From NCBI RefSeq assembly GCF_007845645.1, contig NZ_VCQV01000006.1, positions 62,001 through 126,000 on the forward strand: DNA of 64,000 bases. Direction: 5' to 3'. A program made the translations under genes and the position numbers. Below, in pieces: positions 1-11,088 of this stretch. Positions within the stretch are counted from its first letter, which is position 1. Every line of letters begins with the position of its first letter. Source of the stretch: Leekyejoonella antrihumi. GTDB taxonomy: Bacteria; Actinomycetota; Actinomycetes; Actinomycetales; Dermatophilaceae. The notes below the pieces were generated by a model. It ran no database searches. It saw only the letters and a program-made list of their open reading frames with translations, and was not told the DNA's origin.

Positions 1-241
1 GCGCGGGTTCGGTGCCGACACGGCCTACGTCAACCTCGTCGGCCGCCCGGTGCTCGCCCTGGCCAGATCCGTCGCGGCGCTCGACGACCTGCTGGATCGC
101 GGGGTGCGCGATCTGGCCTCGGATGCCTGGTCACTGAGTCTGCGCGGCCTGGCCGCACACAACCGGCGACCGACGACCGGTCTGCTCGCCCTGACCACCG
201 GCCTGGTCGTTGTCGGCGTGCTGGGGGTGGCCCTGTGGTAG
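1..241 (+). CDS. nuoL: NADH-quinone oxidoreductase subunit L, C-terminal fragment
   Basis: Only the last 79 codons are in the window; reading frame begins at base 2 and stops at 239-241. The piece contains a motif-poor amphipathic stretch followed by a final hydrophobic helix (TTGLLALTTGLVVVGVLGVA), as expected for the end of the proton-pumping antiporter-like membrane subunit of complex I. Identification rests mainly on position: it overlaps the start of nuoM by 7 bases and nuoN follows, the usual nuoL-nuoM-nuoN order. The body of the gene, with its catalytic lysines, lies outside the window. Confidence 0.8.
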   Translation, partial: RGFGADTAYVNLVGRPVLALARSVAALDDLLDRGVRDLASDAWSLSLRGLAAHNRRPTTGLLALTTGLVVVGVLGVALW

Positions 242-1791
242 CCAGCCTGTTGATTGCACCACTCGTGCCGATCCTGGCCGGCATCGCGCTGATCGCCGGT
301 GATCGTGCGTCTCGCGTGCCCGGCCGGCACACGACCTACGCCATCGCGCTGTGCGCCGCCGTCATCGGGGCGCTGGCGACCGGGTACGCCGTGTTTGCCC
401 GTCCCGTGCTCAACGTCCAGTGGGTGCCCGCAATCGGGATGCGTCTACACCTCTCGGTGGACGGCATCAGCGCCCCGCTGCTCGTGCTGACCGCTGTCCT
501 CGGTTTCCTCGTCGTGCTGCACGGTCGCCATGAGCAGCCGGGCGGTGGGACGCCCGGCACCTACTTCGGCTGTCTGCTGCTGGTGACCGGAGGCGCGCTG
601 GCGACCTTCCTCGCGCAGGACGCGATCTCGTTCTTCCTCGCGTTCGAGCTGGTGCTCGTGCCGATGTGGGTGCTGATCCATCGGTTCGGAGACCCGCACC
701 AGCCGGCCGAGCGTGCCCGAGCCGCAGCAATGTTCATTCTCTACACCGTGCTCGGCTCAACGCTGATGCTGGTGGGCATCCTTGCGCTGGTCTTCGCGAG
801 CGGCACCTCCGACCTGGTCGCGCTCGGCCATGGCACCCACCTGTCCCAGGGCACCCAGACGGCGATCGCCGCGGTCCTGCTGATCGGGCTGGCGATCAAG
901 GTGCCGATGTGGCCGCTGCACTCGTGGCTCCCACGGGCGCACACCGTCGCGCCGACCGCCGGGTCGGTCCTGCTTGCCGCCGTGCTGCTGAAGATGGGCA
1001 CCTACGGCATCGTCCGCCTGGTCGTCGCACCGCTGCCGCTGGGCATGGCGCGACTGGCGCCGGTGGTCGGCACGCTGGCGGTTGTCGGCATCCTGTGGGG
1101 CGGGCTGGTGTGCCTGGTCGAACGCAGCCTCAAGCGACTGATCGCCTGGTCTTCGGTGGCGCACATGGGCTTCGTCATGCTCGGGATTGCCAGCGGCACC
1201 GCGCTCGGGCTCCAGGCGGCGCTGTTCGGCAACATCGCCCACGGCGTCATCTCCGCGCTGCTGTTCACCGTGGTCGGCGGGCTCAAGCAACGTTGGGGAG
1301 GCGACGATCTGCACGTGGTGCGTGACGCGTTGCGCGATGTCAGTCCACGTCTCGGATTTGCCCTCGTCGTAGGGTTTGCCGCATCCCTTGGGCTGCCCGG
1401 CCTCGCCGGCTTCTGGGGTGAGGTGCTGGCAATGTTCTCCGCATGGGGCGCGGCCGACGATCAGCCCGGCGGTTGGTTCAAGGGGCTGGCGGCCGCGGCC
1501 GCGGTCGGCACGGTCCTCGCCGCGGGCTACTCCCTGCGCGTGCTTCGACTGGTGTGGGTCGGAGGCGCCGACAAGGCCAACCATGTCCACCCCGCGCACG
1601 CCGGCGAACCGCTGCCCGCCGCGAATTCACCTGCGACAACCGTGCAGCGATTCGCCGACGCGCACGGGCCCGAGTGGATCGTCGTCGGCATTCTGGTCGC
1701 TGCAGTCGTGGCGATCGGCGTCGACCCGGTGCCCGTGCTGCATACGACGGACGCCGCCGTGGCGCGAATCTTCGCGGGGGTCACTCGATGA
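235..1791 (+). CDS. nuoM: NADH-quinone oxidoreductase subunit M
   Basis: Membrane subunit of respiratory complex I, one of three antiporter-like proton channels (518 aa, many transmembrane helices). Visible family residues are the helix-5 glutamate in FFLAFELVLVPM (about E138), the lysine in AIKVPMWPLHSWLPRAH (about K222) and the lysine in LLKMGTYG (about K253), which match the buried charges used for proton transfer. The GTG start lies inside the end of nuoL, and the stop overlaps the nuoN ATG (ATGA), so the three genes are translationally coupled. Length is normal for the family. Confidence 0.97.
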   Translation: MVASLLIAPLVPILAGIALIAGDRASRVPGRHTTYAIALCAAVIGALATGYAVFARPVLNVQWVPAIGMRLHLSVDGISAPLLVLTAVLGFLVVLHGRHEQPGGGTPGTYFGCLLLVTGGALATFLAQDAISFFLAFELVLVPMWVLIHRFGDPHQPAERARAAAMFILYTVLGSTLMLVGILALVFASGTSDLVALGHGTHLSQGTQTAIAAVLLIGLAIKVPMWPLHSWLPRAHTVAPTAGSVLLAAVLLKMGTYGIVRLVVAPLPLGMARLAPVVGTLAVVGILWGGLVCLVERSLKRLIAWSSVAHMGFVMLGIASGTALGLQAALFGNIAHGVISALLFTVVGGLKQRWGGDDLHVVRDALRDVSPRLGFALVVGFAASLGLPGLAGFWGEVLAMFSAWGAADDQPGGWFKGLAAAAAVGTVLAAGYSLRVLRLVWVGGADKANHVHPAHAGEPLPAANSPATTVQRFADAHGPEWIVVGILVAAVVAIGVDPVPVLHTTDAAVARIFAGVTR

Positions 1792-3236
1792 GCGTGACCT
1801 ACAACTGGGCGCTGCTCGCACCGGTCGCGGTTCCGGCGCTCGGCGCCGTGCTGCTGCTGGTGATCGACCTGTGCCTGCCACGCCTCGGCAGGCTGCACTG
1901 GATCCTGGCCGCGATCATCCTGCTGGCCGGGGCGGCCTTCGCGGTCCCGCTCGCGCTGCCCGGTGCCGACAGTCCACGGCGCACGCTGTGTCTGCCGAAC
2001 AAGGACTGCCTCTACCTGGTCGATCACGTAGGTGTGGGGCTGCAGCTGGCGGCCCTGGTGTCGGCGGCCGTCGTGGCCCTGTTGGCGTTCCCCATCAAGG
2101 TCCCCGGAGAACGGGCGCCGGTGCTGGGCGCGCTGGTCCTGACGGCCGCCGCGGGAGCCTCCGGAGTCGCGGCGGCCGGCGACCTGGGGTCCTGGCTGGT
2201 GATGCTCGAGGTCGCGACCCTGCCCACGGTCGTCCTGGTTGCGCTGCGGGCCCGACGCGCGGCGATCGATGGGGCGCTGTCCCTGCTGACCGTGTCCTTG
2301 GTCTCCTTCGCGATCCTCGCGATGGGCGCCGCCATGTGGTTCGCCGCGACGGGTGGCGGGCTGCTCAACGGTGGCGGACTTCTGCAGGCCGCAAAGACAC
2401 CCGACTCGCACCGCATCCTGGTGCTCGCGATGATGTTCATCATCGCGGGACTTGCGTTCAAGCTGTCGCTGGCACCGTTCCACTCCTGGACCCCCGAGGC
2501 CGTAGGCGGCGCGTCGACCCCGATCGGCGCCTATCTGGTGGTGACCTCCAAGGTGGCCGCGCTCGCGGCACTGCTGGTGATGGTGCGCTCGATGAACGTC
2601 CTCGGGAACCCGGTGCTCGGGGTCCTGGGTGTGTTGGCGGCGGTGTCGATGACACTGGGCAACGTCATGGCGCTGCGTGAGCAGTCGACGCTGCGCTTCC
2701 TCGCCTGGTCGACCGTCGCGCAAGCGGGCTGGGTGGTGCTGCCACTTGCGACCGTCTCCTCCACGTCGTTGCGCTCGGCCGCGGGATACCTGGTGGTCTA
2801 CTCGCTCGCGACGCTGGTGGCCTTTGCAGTGGTCACGGCCATCGCGCACGCGGACGGCCGCGGCGCGGCAACGCGACTGCGGTCCTTCGGAGGGCTGCTG
2901 CGTCGACGGCCGGTGCTGGGCGCGGCACTCGGCCTGGCCCTCCTGGTGCTCGCTGGCCTGCCCCCGGGCGTGGTCGGCCTCGTCGCGAAGGTGCTGGCCC
3001 TGTCGCCGGTCGCCGGAAACCGGCTCTGGGTGCTCGCAGTCGTCGCGGCCCTCAACGCCATGCTGGGCGTGGCGGTCTACCTGCGCTGGCTGCGGATCAT
3101 TCTTGGTGAACGCCAGGAGCCGGTCGCGCGGGGGCGGATCCACCCGGTGCACACCGGTCTGGTGCTGGCCGGACTCGCGGGCCTCGTGGTGACCAGCTTC
3201 GCCCCGCAGCTGCTGCTCAGCATCGTGGGCGGATGA
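1788..3236 (+). CDS. nuoN: NADH-quinone oxidoreductase subunit N
   Basis: Third antiporter-like membrane subunit of complex I, 482 aa. The start is the ATG overlapping the nuoM stop; the reading frame is open further upstream but that part is antisense-like shadow of nuoM. The motif LAFKLSLAPFHSWTPEAV carries the conserved lysine and the HSWTPE(A) signature of NuoN, and a second conserved lysine follows in LVVTSKVAALAA. It is the last gene of the nuo operon here; the next gene (htpX) starts about 45 bases later and is functionally unrelated. Confidence 0.96.
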   Translation: MSVTYNWALLAPVAVPALGAVLLLVIDLCLPRLGRLHWILAAIILLAGAAFAVPLALPGADSPRRTLCLPNKDCLYLVDHVGVGLQLAALVSAAVVALLAFPIKVPGERAPVLGALVLTAAAGASGVAAAGDLGSWLVMLEVATLPTVVLVALRARRAAIDGALSLLTVSLVSFAILAMGAAMWFAATGGGLLNGGGLLQAAKTPDSHRILVLAMMFIIAGLAFKLSLAPFHSWTPEAVGGASTPIGAYLVVTSKVAALAALLVMVRSMNVLGNPVLGVLGVLAAVSMTLGNVMALREQSTLRFLAWSTVAQAGWVVLPLATVSSTSLRSAAGYLVVYSLATLVAFAVVTAIAHADGRGAATRLRSFGGLLRRRPVLGAALGLALLVLAGLPPGVVGLVAKVLALSPVAGNRLWVLAVVAALNAMLGVAVYLRWLRIILGERQEPVARGRIHPVHTGLVLAGLAGLVVTSFAPQLLLSIVGG

Positions 3237-3281
3237 CCCTTACCTCCGGAACAACACGTGATCGGTACGCGTTCCTCGGGT

Positions 3282-4163
3282 ATGCACAGGCACTTCAACG
3301 GGCTCAAGACGACGGCGCTGTTTGCCGGCATCTGGGTCATCCTCCTGGCGATCGGCGCCCTGGTGGCCGGTGGACGGTTCATCTGGATCTTCGCGCTGAT
3401 CGGCGTCGGTACGACCGCCTACGGCTACTGGAACAGCGACAAGCTCGCGATCCGCGCCATGAAGGCCTACCCCGTCAGTGAGGCGCAGGCGCCGGCGATG
3501 TACCGCATTGTGCGGGAGTTGTCGACGAAGGCCGGCAAGCCGATGCCGGGGCTGTTCATCTCGCCGACCCAGGCACCGAACGCGTTCGCGACGGGGCGCA
3601 GCCCCTCGCACGCGGCCGTCTGCTGCACCGAGGGCATCCTCGGCCTCATCGACGAGCGTGAGCTGCGAGCCGTCCTCGGCCATGAGCTGATGCACGTCTA
3701 CAACCGCGACATCCTGACCTCCTCGGTCGCCGCGGCGCTGGCCGGCATCATCACCTCGGTCGGGCAGATGCTGATGTTCACCGGAATGTTCGGTGGTTTT
3801 GGCGGTGGCAACGAGGATGACCGGCCGAACCCGATCGCCATGCTGGCGATGGCGTTTCTCGCGCCGCTGGCGGCCAGCATGATCCAGATGGCGATCAGCC
3901 GGACCCGTGAGTTCGACGCGGACGAGGACGGGTCGAAGCTCACCGGCGACCCGCTGGCGCTTGCGTCCGCGCTGCGCAAGCTCGAGGCCGGGGTGGCCAA
4001 GGCGCCGCTTGCGCCGGAGCCGAAGGTGGTCAATGCCAGTCACATGATGATCGCCAACCCGTTCCGGGCGCAGGACGTGTCACGGATGTTCTCCACCCAC
4101 CCTCCGACGGCCGAGCGGATCGCCCGGCTGGAGGATATGGTCAAGCACCCCGGCAAGCGCTGA
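3282..4163 (+). CDS. htpX: HtpX-type membrane zinc metalloprotease
   Basis: Membrane-bound M48 protease that degrades damaged membrane proteins. The zinc site is HELMH (H134, E135, H138) with the third ligand probably E210 in REFDADEDG. Two hydrophobic helices occupy residues 8-50, and two more hydrophobic segments surround 145-205. The product is 293 aa from the ATG that gives MHRHFNGLKT, the usual N-terminus in actinobacterial HtpX; an upstream in-frame GTG at 3258 would add 8 residues and is less likely. It sits between nuoN and pepN, same strand. A quality-control role for envelope proteins is inferred from the family. Confidence 0.93.
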   Translation: MHRHFNGLKTTALFAGIWVILLAIGALVAGGRFIWIFALIGVGTTAYGYWNSDKLAIRAMKAYPVSEAQAPAMYRIVRELSTKAGKPMPGLFISPTQAPNAFATGRSPSHAAVCCTEGILGLIDERELRAVLGHELMHVYNRDILTSSVAAALAGIITSVGQMLMFTGMFGGFGGGNEDDRPNPIAMLAMAFLAPLAASMIQMAISRTREFDADEDGSKLTGDPLALASALRKLEAGVAKAPLAPEPKVVNASHMMIANPFRAQDVSRMFSTHPPTAERIARLEDMVKHPGKR

Positions 4164-4443
4164 TCGGAGCGGTGCTGCGAGCGGCAAGCTCGGCCGCGCT
4201 GCGGCGGTGCTGCTTCCGGGACACCTGCTCGAGTACCTGCGTGAGGAGCGCTACGCCGACGGCGGGCGCTACGTGCTGACCACACCGAACTGCCGGTGGC
4301 ACATCCTGAGGCTCATGGTTCTGATCGCCGCTACCGGCCACTTCCGGTGGCTCTGGCTGTGTTTCGCCCCCCAAGATCACCTACCTTGCGTGGTGGCGAG
4401 CGCCGGTCGCTTCGACGGCAAGCTGACCTGGCAAAGTGTGCTC
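4164..4443 (+). other. Leader region between htpX and pepN
   Basis: About 280 bases without a convincing gene. The pepN frame stays open back to 4207, giving a possible 79-residue N-terminal extension with no recognisable domain. Because PepN homologues start at MAILQRSEAQ-like sequence and the extension looks like random translation, I treat the stretch as untranslated. I see no strong intrinsic terminator; the promoter of pepN probably lies here but I cannot place it with confidence. Confidence 0.4.
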
Positions 4444-6945
<2,502 letters not shown>

Positions 6946-6946
6946 G

Positions 6947-7747
6947 ATGGCCGTTCAGTGGAGCGTGTTCGTCGCGCCGGTGGGAGCGGCCGGGAGCCCG
7001 TGGATCTCCGAGTCGCCAGCGGACGTCCTGCGCACAGCGTCGATCGGCAAGATGCTGCTGCTGGGGCACGTCGCCGACTGCATCACCCGCGGCAGCCTTC
7101 GCGCAGATCAGCCGATTACGCGGCTGGAAGAAGACTTCATCCGCGACTCGGGTCTGTGGCATGTGCTCGATCAGGACACACTCGACCTGGCCGACGCGTG
7201 CCGGCTGATCGGTGCAGTGAGCGACAACCTTGCTACCAACGCGGTCCTGCGGACGGTGGGCCTGAACCGGGTGAAGGAGTATGCCGATCGGCTCGGCGCG
7301 GCGCCGATGGAGCTGCTCGACAAGGTGCGGACCCATCGCGACACCGCCACGGCTCCAGGCGCTGCGGAGACGCTTTCGCTGGCGAGTGCGCAGTCGCTGT
7401 GGCGGATGCAGGTTGCCATCCATGAGCGGCGCGTCGACCCGATGGTGGCCCAGTGGCTGTCACTGGGCACCGACCTGTCGATGGTTGCCTCGGCATTCGA
7501 CCTGGATCCGCTGGCACACAACGAGATCGGCCTGACCGAGCCGCTGCCGTGGTCACTGGTCAACAAGACCGGCACCGACGACGGTGTACGTGGCGACACC
7601 GGCCTCGTGACACGCGACGGTGTGACGGTGGCGTATGCCGCTGTGGCCAACTGGACACCGGGCGCGCGTGAAGACCCGGACCGCGCGACGGTGATGACGC
7701 GAATGCGTGCCATCGGCAACGACATCCGAACACGACTGAACAGTTGA
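6947..7747 (+). CDS. Class A beta-lactamase-like serine hydrolase, no signal peptide
   Basis: 266-aa protein of the penicillin-recognising serine hydrolase fold. All three signature boxes are present: SxxK as S32-I-G-K35, SDN as S92-D93-N94, and KTG as K207-T208-G209. Unlike true class A beta-lactamases it begins directly with the first strand (MAVQWSVFVAP) and has no signal peptide or lipobox, and I see no clear ExxLN omega-loop motif. It is therefore probably cytoplasmic and not an antibiotic-resistance enzyme. It starts one base after the pepN stop, so the two are co-translated; a role in peptide or amide hydrolysis next to an aminopeptidase is inference only. Confidence 0.8.
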   Translation: MAVQWSVFVAPVGAAGSPWISESPADVLRTASIGKMLLLGHVADCITRGSLRADQPITRLEEDFIRDSGLWHVLDQDTLDLADACRLIGAVSDNLATNAVLRTVGLNRVKEYADRLGAAPMELLDKVRTHRDTATAPGAAETLSLASAQSLWRMQVAIHERRVDPMVAQWLSLGTDLSMVASAFDLDPLAHNEIGLTEPLPWSLVNKTGTDDGVRGDTGLVTRDGVTVAYAAVANWTPGAREDPDRATVMTRMRAIGNDIRTRLNS

Positions 7748-7782
7748 AACGCCTCACCCCGATACTCGATCAGCGGTTGGAG

Positions 7783-7845
7783 GCGGGTCTTCTCGACGGA
7801 CCGTTGGTCGAGTAGGTGAGCCGTATCGAGGTCTGGTGACGGGTG
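7783..7845. repeat. REP-like element between convergent genes
   Basis: The gap between the hydrolase and the LuxR regulator holds GGTCGAGTAGGTGAGCCGTA followed by TCGAGGTCTGG. The same TGGTCGAGTAG core forms the tandem array at 20424-20612, and a scrambled form (CTGGTCGTATCGAGACC then GTGAGCCGTACC) is found at 62226-62262. This is a dispersed extragenic repeat family; it may also serve as a transcription stop between the two converging genes. Confidence 0.7.
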
Positions 7846-7847
7846 CG

Positions 7848-10751
7848 CTACAGAAGACCCCGCTGTGCAGCGATCGCGGCTGCCTCGGTGCGAGTGGACG
7901 CCCCGAGCTTGCCGAGAATGTTGGAGACATGCACGCTTGCGGTCTTCGTGCTGATATAGAGTTTGGCGGCAATCTGCCCATTGGTGCGGCCCTCGACCAG
8001 GAGAGCGAGGACGTCGCGCTCGCGCGGCGTGAGTTGTGTCGTGTCACCGGACCCGTTGCCGCGAGGATGACTGGTGAGGGCGGCAACCAGGCCGCGCGCG
8101 CCGAGGGAGCGTGCCTCGGCCAGCGCCGCGGCGGCAACCTCACGTGCCCGCGAACGATGTCCGGAAGCGGCAAGCAACTCGGCAAGCCGCGCACGAGTCC
8201 GGGCTGCGTCATACCGCAGACCCAGAGTGTCGAAGATCTGCACGGCCTCCTGCGTGCAGTTCAGGGCCTCGGTGGGAGGAGATGCTGTGCCGTGCCACTC
8301 GAAACGTGCGTGCTCGGCCCGCGCCCTGCACAACCACGCCTGAGACTCGAGACCGAGCGATCGTGAGGATGACCGCAGCGCGATGACGCGCTCGACGTCG
8401 CCCATCAGGTCGGCGACCCGTGCGGTGTAGTCAGCGGGCCGTGCTTGCCGCGCGAGGACTGCGGTGGCGAGGAAGCCGATGATCTCCGCACTCAAGCGGA
8501 TCTGTGCGTCAAAGGCGTTGAGCTGGAGCGAGGCCTGAAGCGCCGACACCAACTCGTCATACGACCGAAGCATCGCGGAGAGGTCTCCGCGTTCACCATG
8601 CACGAGTATGCAGATCGAGCCGGTGTGAACCGCGATGAACATGTCGCGCGTCCACATCGGTTGCAACGCCTGTGCCTCGGTGAGGGCGACCGCAGAACCG
8701 CCCCGGTGATGCAGCAGTGTCGCTCGGCAGGACCTCACCAGAGCGGACAAGAGCTCTGAGATGCGCAGTGGGCCGACCTCGAGCAGCCGGTCGGCCTGGT
8801 CCCATTCACCGGTGAGAATCGAGTAGTAGGCCGACAGGATGCGAGCGTCGAACGCGAATGGACCAGTCGGGAAGTGCTGAGCCACAGCACGGTCGACCGC
8901 CTCCGCCATGACACGTGCTGCCTCACCAGGCTTGTCCGCTCGCGCGAGCACAGTCGCCAGCTGATGGAGTGCGCGCACTTCGGCCGCGACGTCGCCGGTG
9001 GCTCGGGCCTGCTCGACCACCTCAGACAGGCTCGCGCGGGATGCGTCCGCGTCACCGGCAAAGTCATCGAGGAGGGCCAGCGTCGTGGTCGCGTTGGCAA
9101 CCACGCGCGGCAGCTCCAGCTCGCGGGCCAGCCGCAGGGCTTCGGTCGCGGCGAGTGCTGACTGGTCGAGCGCTCTCTCGGACAGGAGCGCGCGTGCCCG
9201 GACGGCATGGAGAAACGCGAGTGTCATGTCGGGAGAGTGCTTCTCGAGGTCGCGGATTGATCTGTCAACAGCAGAGAGTGACAGATCGCGCACGTCCGCG
9301 ATCAGCTCCGCTTCGAGGATCCGCGCCGCGAGCTTGGCCCGCTCAAAGATGTCATCCGATGACTCGGAATATGCCGCACGCAGCACCTCAGCAGCGCGGT
9401 GCGGGTCGCCCGCGGTCATGAGCGCGCTGCCGGCGCGGAGCGCAAGCGTCACGGGTGAGATCGCTGCATCGGTGGTAGGAGCCTCGGCCAGCAGGGCCAG
9501 CGCATTCTCGTAGTGCTGCGCCGCATCGGCCGGACCGGACGATGCCATCGCCTCGTCGCCCGCGGCGATGGAGGCACGGAGTGCCAGGTCACTCATCCCG
9601 GCCGCGCGCGCATGACCGGCCAGCGCCGCTGCTGCACCTGTGTGCGAGCTCTGCTGCCATGCCTCGGCATACCGACGATGTAGCCGGACGCGTTCGCCCG
9701 GGAGGAGGTCGTCTGCCACGGCCTCCGCGAGCAGTGCATGGCGGAACGCGTAGCCGCCCGAGGACGTGGTGTGGAAGATGTGGTGCTCGATAATGGACCG
9801 GAGCGCCTGGTCGAGCTCGGTGTCACTGAGGTCGACGACTCTGCGCAAGAGGTCATGCGAGATGAACTGTCCAGCGGCCGATGCGGCACGGACGACGGTG
9901 CGCGCATTCTCGTCGAGCGAATCGATGCGCAGGAGCAGCAGATCGGCCAGCTCGTCGGGTATGCCGGTCTGGTCCAGGCCGGCGACCGCGAGGAGCTCCT
10001 CGGCGAAGAAGGGGTTCCCGCCGGAGCGGGCGATGATGCGGTCGATGTGCAGCGATCCGAGGTCGGGCGCGAGGGTCTGCAGCAGATTGGTGACCTCGGT
10101 GTCGGTGAGGGGGCCCAGCGCAATACGGTGCACGGCCGGTAGCCGGGTCCACTCGGCCAGGTTGCGCCGCAGGGGATGCTTGCGGAAGAGGTCGTCGCTT
10201 CGGTAGGACGCGATCAGCGAGACCGGGCCGCGAAATCCGATCGTGAAGAGGTAGGTCAGTAGCTCACGGGTCGATCGATCGGCCCAGTGGGCATCCTCGA
10301 TGACGACCAGCAGGCGCTCAGAGTCGGCGATGTGCTCCAGGTAGGAGTGGACCGATGCGAAGAAGGCGGACGGGTCCTGCATCGTGGCCGTGTCATCGAC
10401 GGGGCCGGAGCGTGGCCCGGACGGAAGCAGCGGTGCGAGCAGCGGCCACGTTGCGCGGACGTTGTCGGCCTCGGCGCTGCCTTCCTGCACGAGTCGCCGG
10501 AGGATCTCGGATACGGGGAGGTAGGGTGCGCTGCTCTCCCCAAGGTCGAGGCAGTGGCCGAGGGCCACCACCCGTCCGGCAGCATTGGCGCGCAGCATGA
10601 CCTCCGCCAGGAGGCGTGTCTTGCCGACTCCGGCGTCGCCTCCTACAAGTGTGATGGACGGCGAGTCTCCGCTCACCGCGCGAGTGATGAGCGCTTCCAG
10701 CACTTCGGCGCGCCCGATGAACGGGTGCGAGGGCGATGGCAGGGCGGGCAC
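7848..10751 (-). CDS. Large ATP-binding LuxR-family transcriptional regulator
   Basis: STAND/LAL-type regulator of about 967 aa. An N-terminal AAA/NACHT-like ATPase has Walker A GGDAGVGKT near residues 37-45 and Walker B LLVVIEDAHWAD; the middle is a long alpha-helical TPR-like region; the last 65 residues are a LuxR helix-turn-helix (LTPRERDVLALLVEGRTNGQ). Such proteins sense a ligand through the TPR part and activate transcription. The frame is open to 10916, but the GTG at 10751 is favoured because it gives PALPSPSHPFIGR just before the ATPase and because a small gene with a good ribosome site occupies 10771-10953. The target genes are unknown. Confidence 0.88.
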   Translation of the reverse strand: MPALPSPSHPFIGRAEVLEALITRAVSGDSPSITLVGGDAGVGKTRLLAEVMLRANAAGRVVALGHCLDLGESSAPYLPVSEILRRLVQEGSAEADNVRATWPLLAPLLPSGPRSGPVDDTATMQDPSAFFASVHSYLEHIADSERLLVVIEDAHWADRSTRELLTYLFTIGFRGPVSLIASYRSDDLFRKHPLRRNLAEWTRLPAVHRIALGPLTDTEVTNLLQTLAPDLGSLHIDRIIARSGGNPFFAEELLAVAGLDQTGIPDELADLLLLRIDSLDENARTVVRAASAAGQFISHDLLRRVVDLSDTELDQALRSIIEHHIFHTTSSGGYAFRHALLAEAVADDLLPGERVRLHRRYAEAWQQSSHTGAAAALAGHARAAGMSDLALRASIAAGDEAMASSGPADAAQHYENALALLAEAPTTDAAISPVTLALRAGSALMTAGDPHRAAEVLRAAYSESSDDIFERAKLAARILEAELIADVRDLSLSAVDRSIRDLEKHSPDMTLAFLHAVRARALLSERALDQSALAATEALRLARELELPRVVANATTTLALLDDFAGDADASRASLSEVVEQARATGDVAAEVRALHQLATVLARADKPGEAARVMAEAVDRAVAQHFPTGPFAFDARILSAYYSILTGEWDQADRLLEVGPLRISELLSALVRSCRATLLHHRGGSAVALTEAQALQPMWTRDMFIAVHTGSICILVHGERGDLSAMLRSYDELVSALQASLQLNAFDAQIRLSAEIIGFLATAVLARQARPADYTARVADLMGDVERVIALRSSSRSLGLESQAWLCRARAEHARFEWHGTASPPTEALNCTQEAVQIFDTLGLRYDAARTRARLAELLAASGHRSRAREVAAAALAEARSLGARGLVAALTSHPRGNGSGDTTQLTPRERDVLALLVEGRTNGQIAAKLYISTKTASVHVSNILGKLGASTRTEAAAIAAQRGLL

Positions 10752-10770
10752 CCCGCCATCATCCCCCGGA

Positions 10771-10953
10771 TCAGTGGGCCGTTGCACACCGAATACTGGG
10801 TTCCTCGCGCGACTCGTGGTGCGTGATCTGCCGGACGCGCGCACCGAGGGAGCGGGTGGCCCGGCTCCATCCGGCGGCGGCCATGTCCTCGGCGACCCGT
10901 TCGCGCCGGTAGTCAACCTGGGCTTGCACGTACTGCGTGGTCAGCGGGTTCAT
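10771..10953 (-). CDS. Small basic protein, unknown function
   Basis: 60-aa reading frame (MNPLTTQYVQAQVDYRRERV...) preceded by a strong ribosome site GAGGAG five bases before the ATG. The protein is rich in Arg, Ala and Gln, with a predicted amphipathic helix over residues 8-40 and no membrane segment. It ends 19 bases before the chosen start of the LuxR-type regulator and so is probably the first gene of that transcript. I do not recognise the family; it resembles the many short arginine-rich actinobacterial proteins of unknown role. Confidence 0.55.
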   Translation of the reverse strand: MNPLTTQYVQAQVDYRRERVAEDMAAAGWSRATRSLGARVRQITHHESREEPSIRCATAH

Positions 10954-11088
10954 GGTGACTCCTCAATGACAATTGTGGTGATGTCATTCAGACTCGTCGC
11001 CTGAGGTAGTCGCAGACATCGGGCAGATGCCGCATCTTTGCTCGCATCCACCGTCTTAGGCTCGTTACGGTCTTAGCCGGGTCCCCGA

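Noticed and set aside
4207-4443. N-terminal extension of PepN by 79 residues
   Set aside because: No start with a good ribosome site, no domain, and the product would not resemble PepN N-termini.
6947-7747. Antibiotic-resistance beta-lactamase
   Set aside because: Lacks a signal peptide and clear omega-loop glutamate, and is coupled to pepN.
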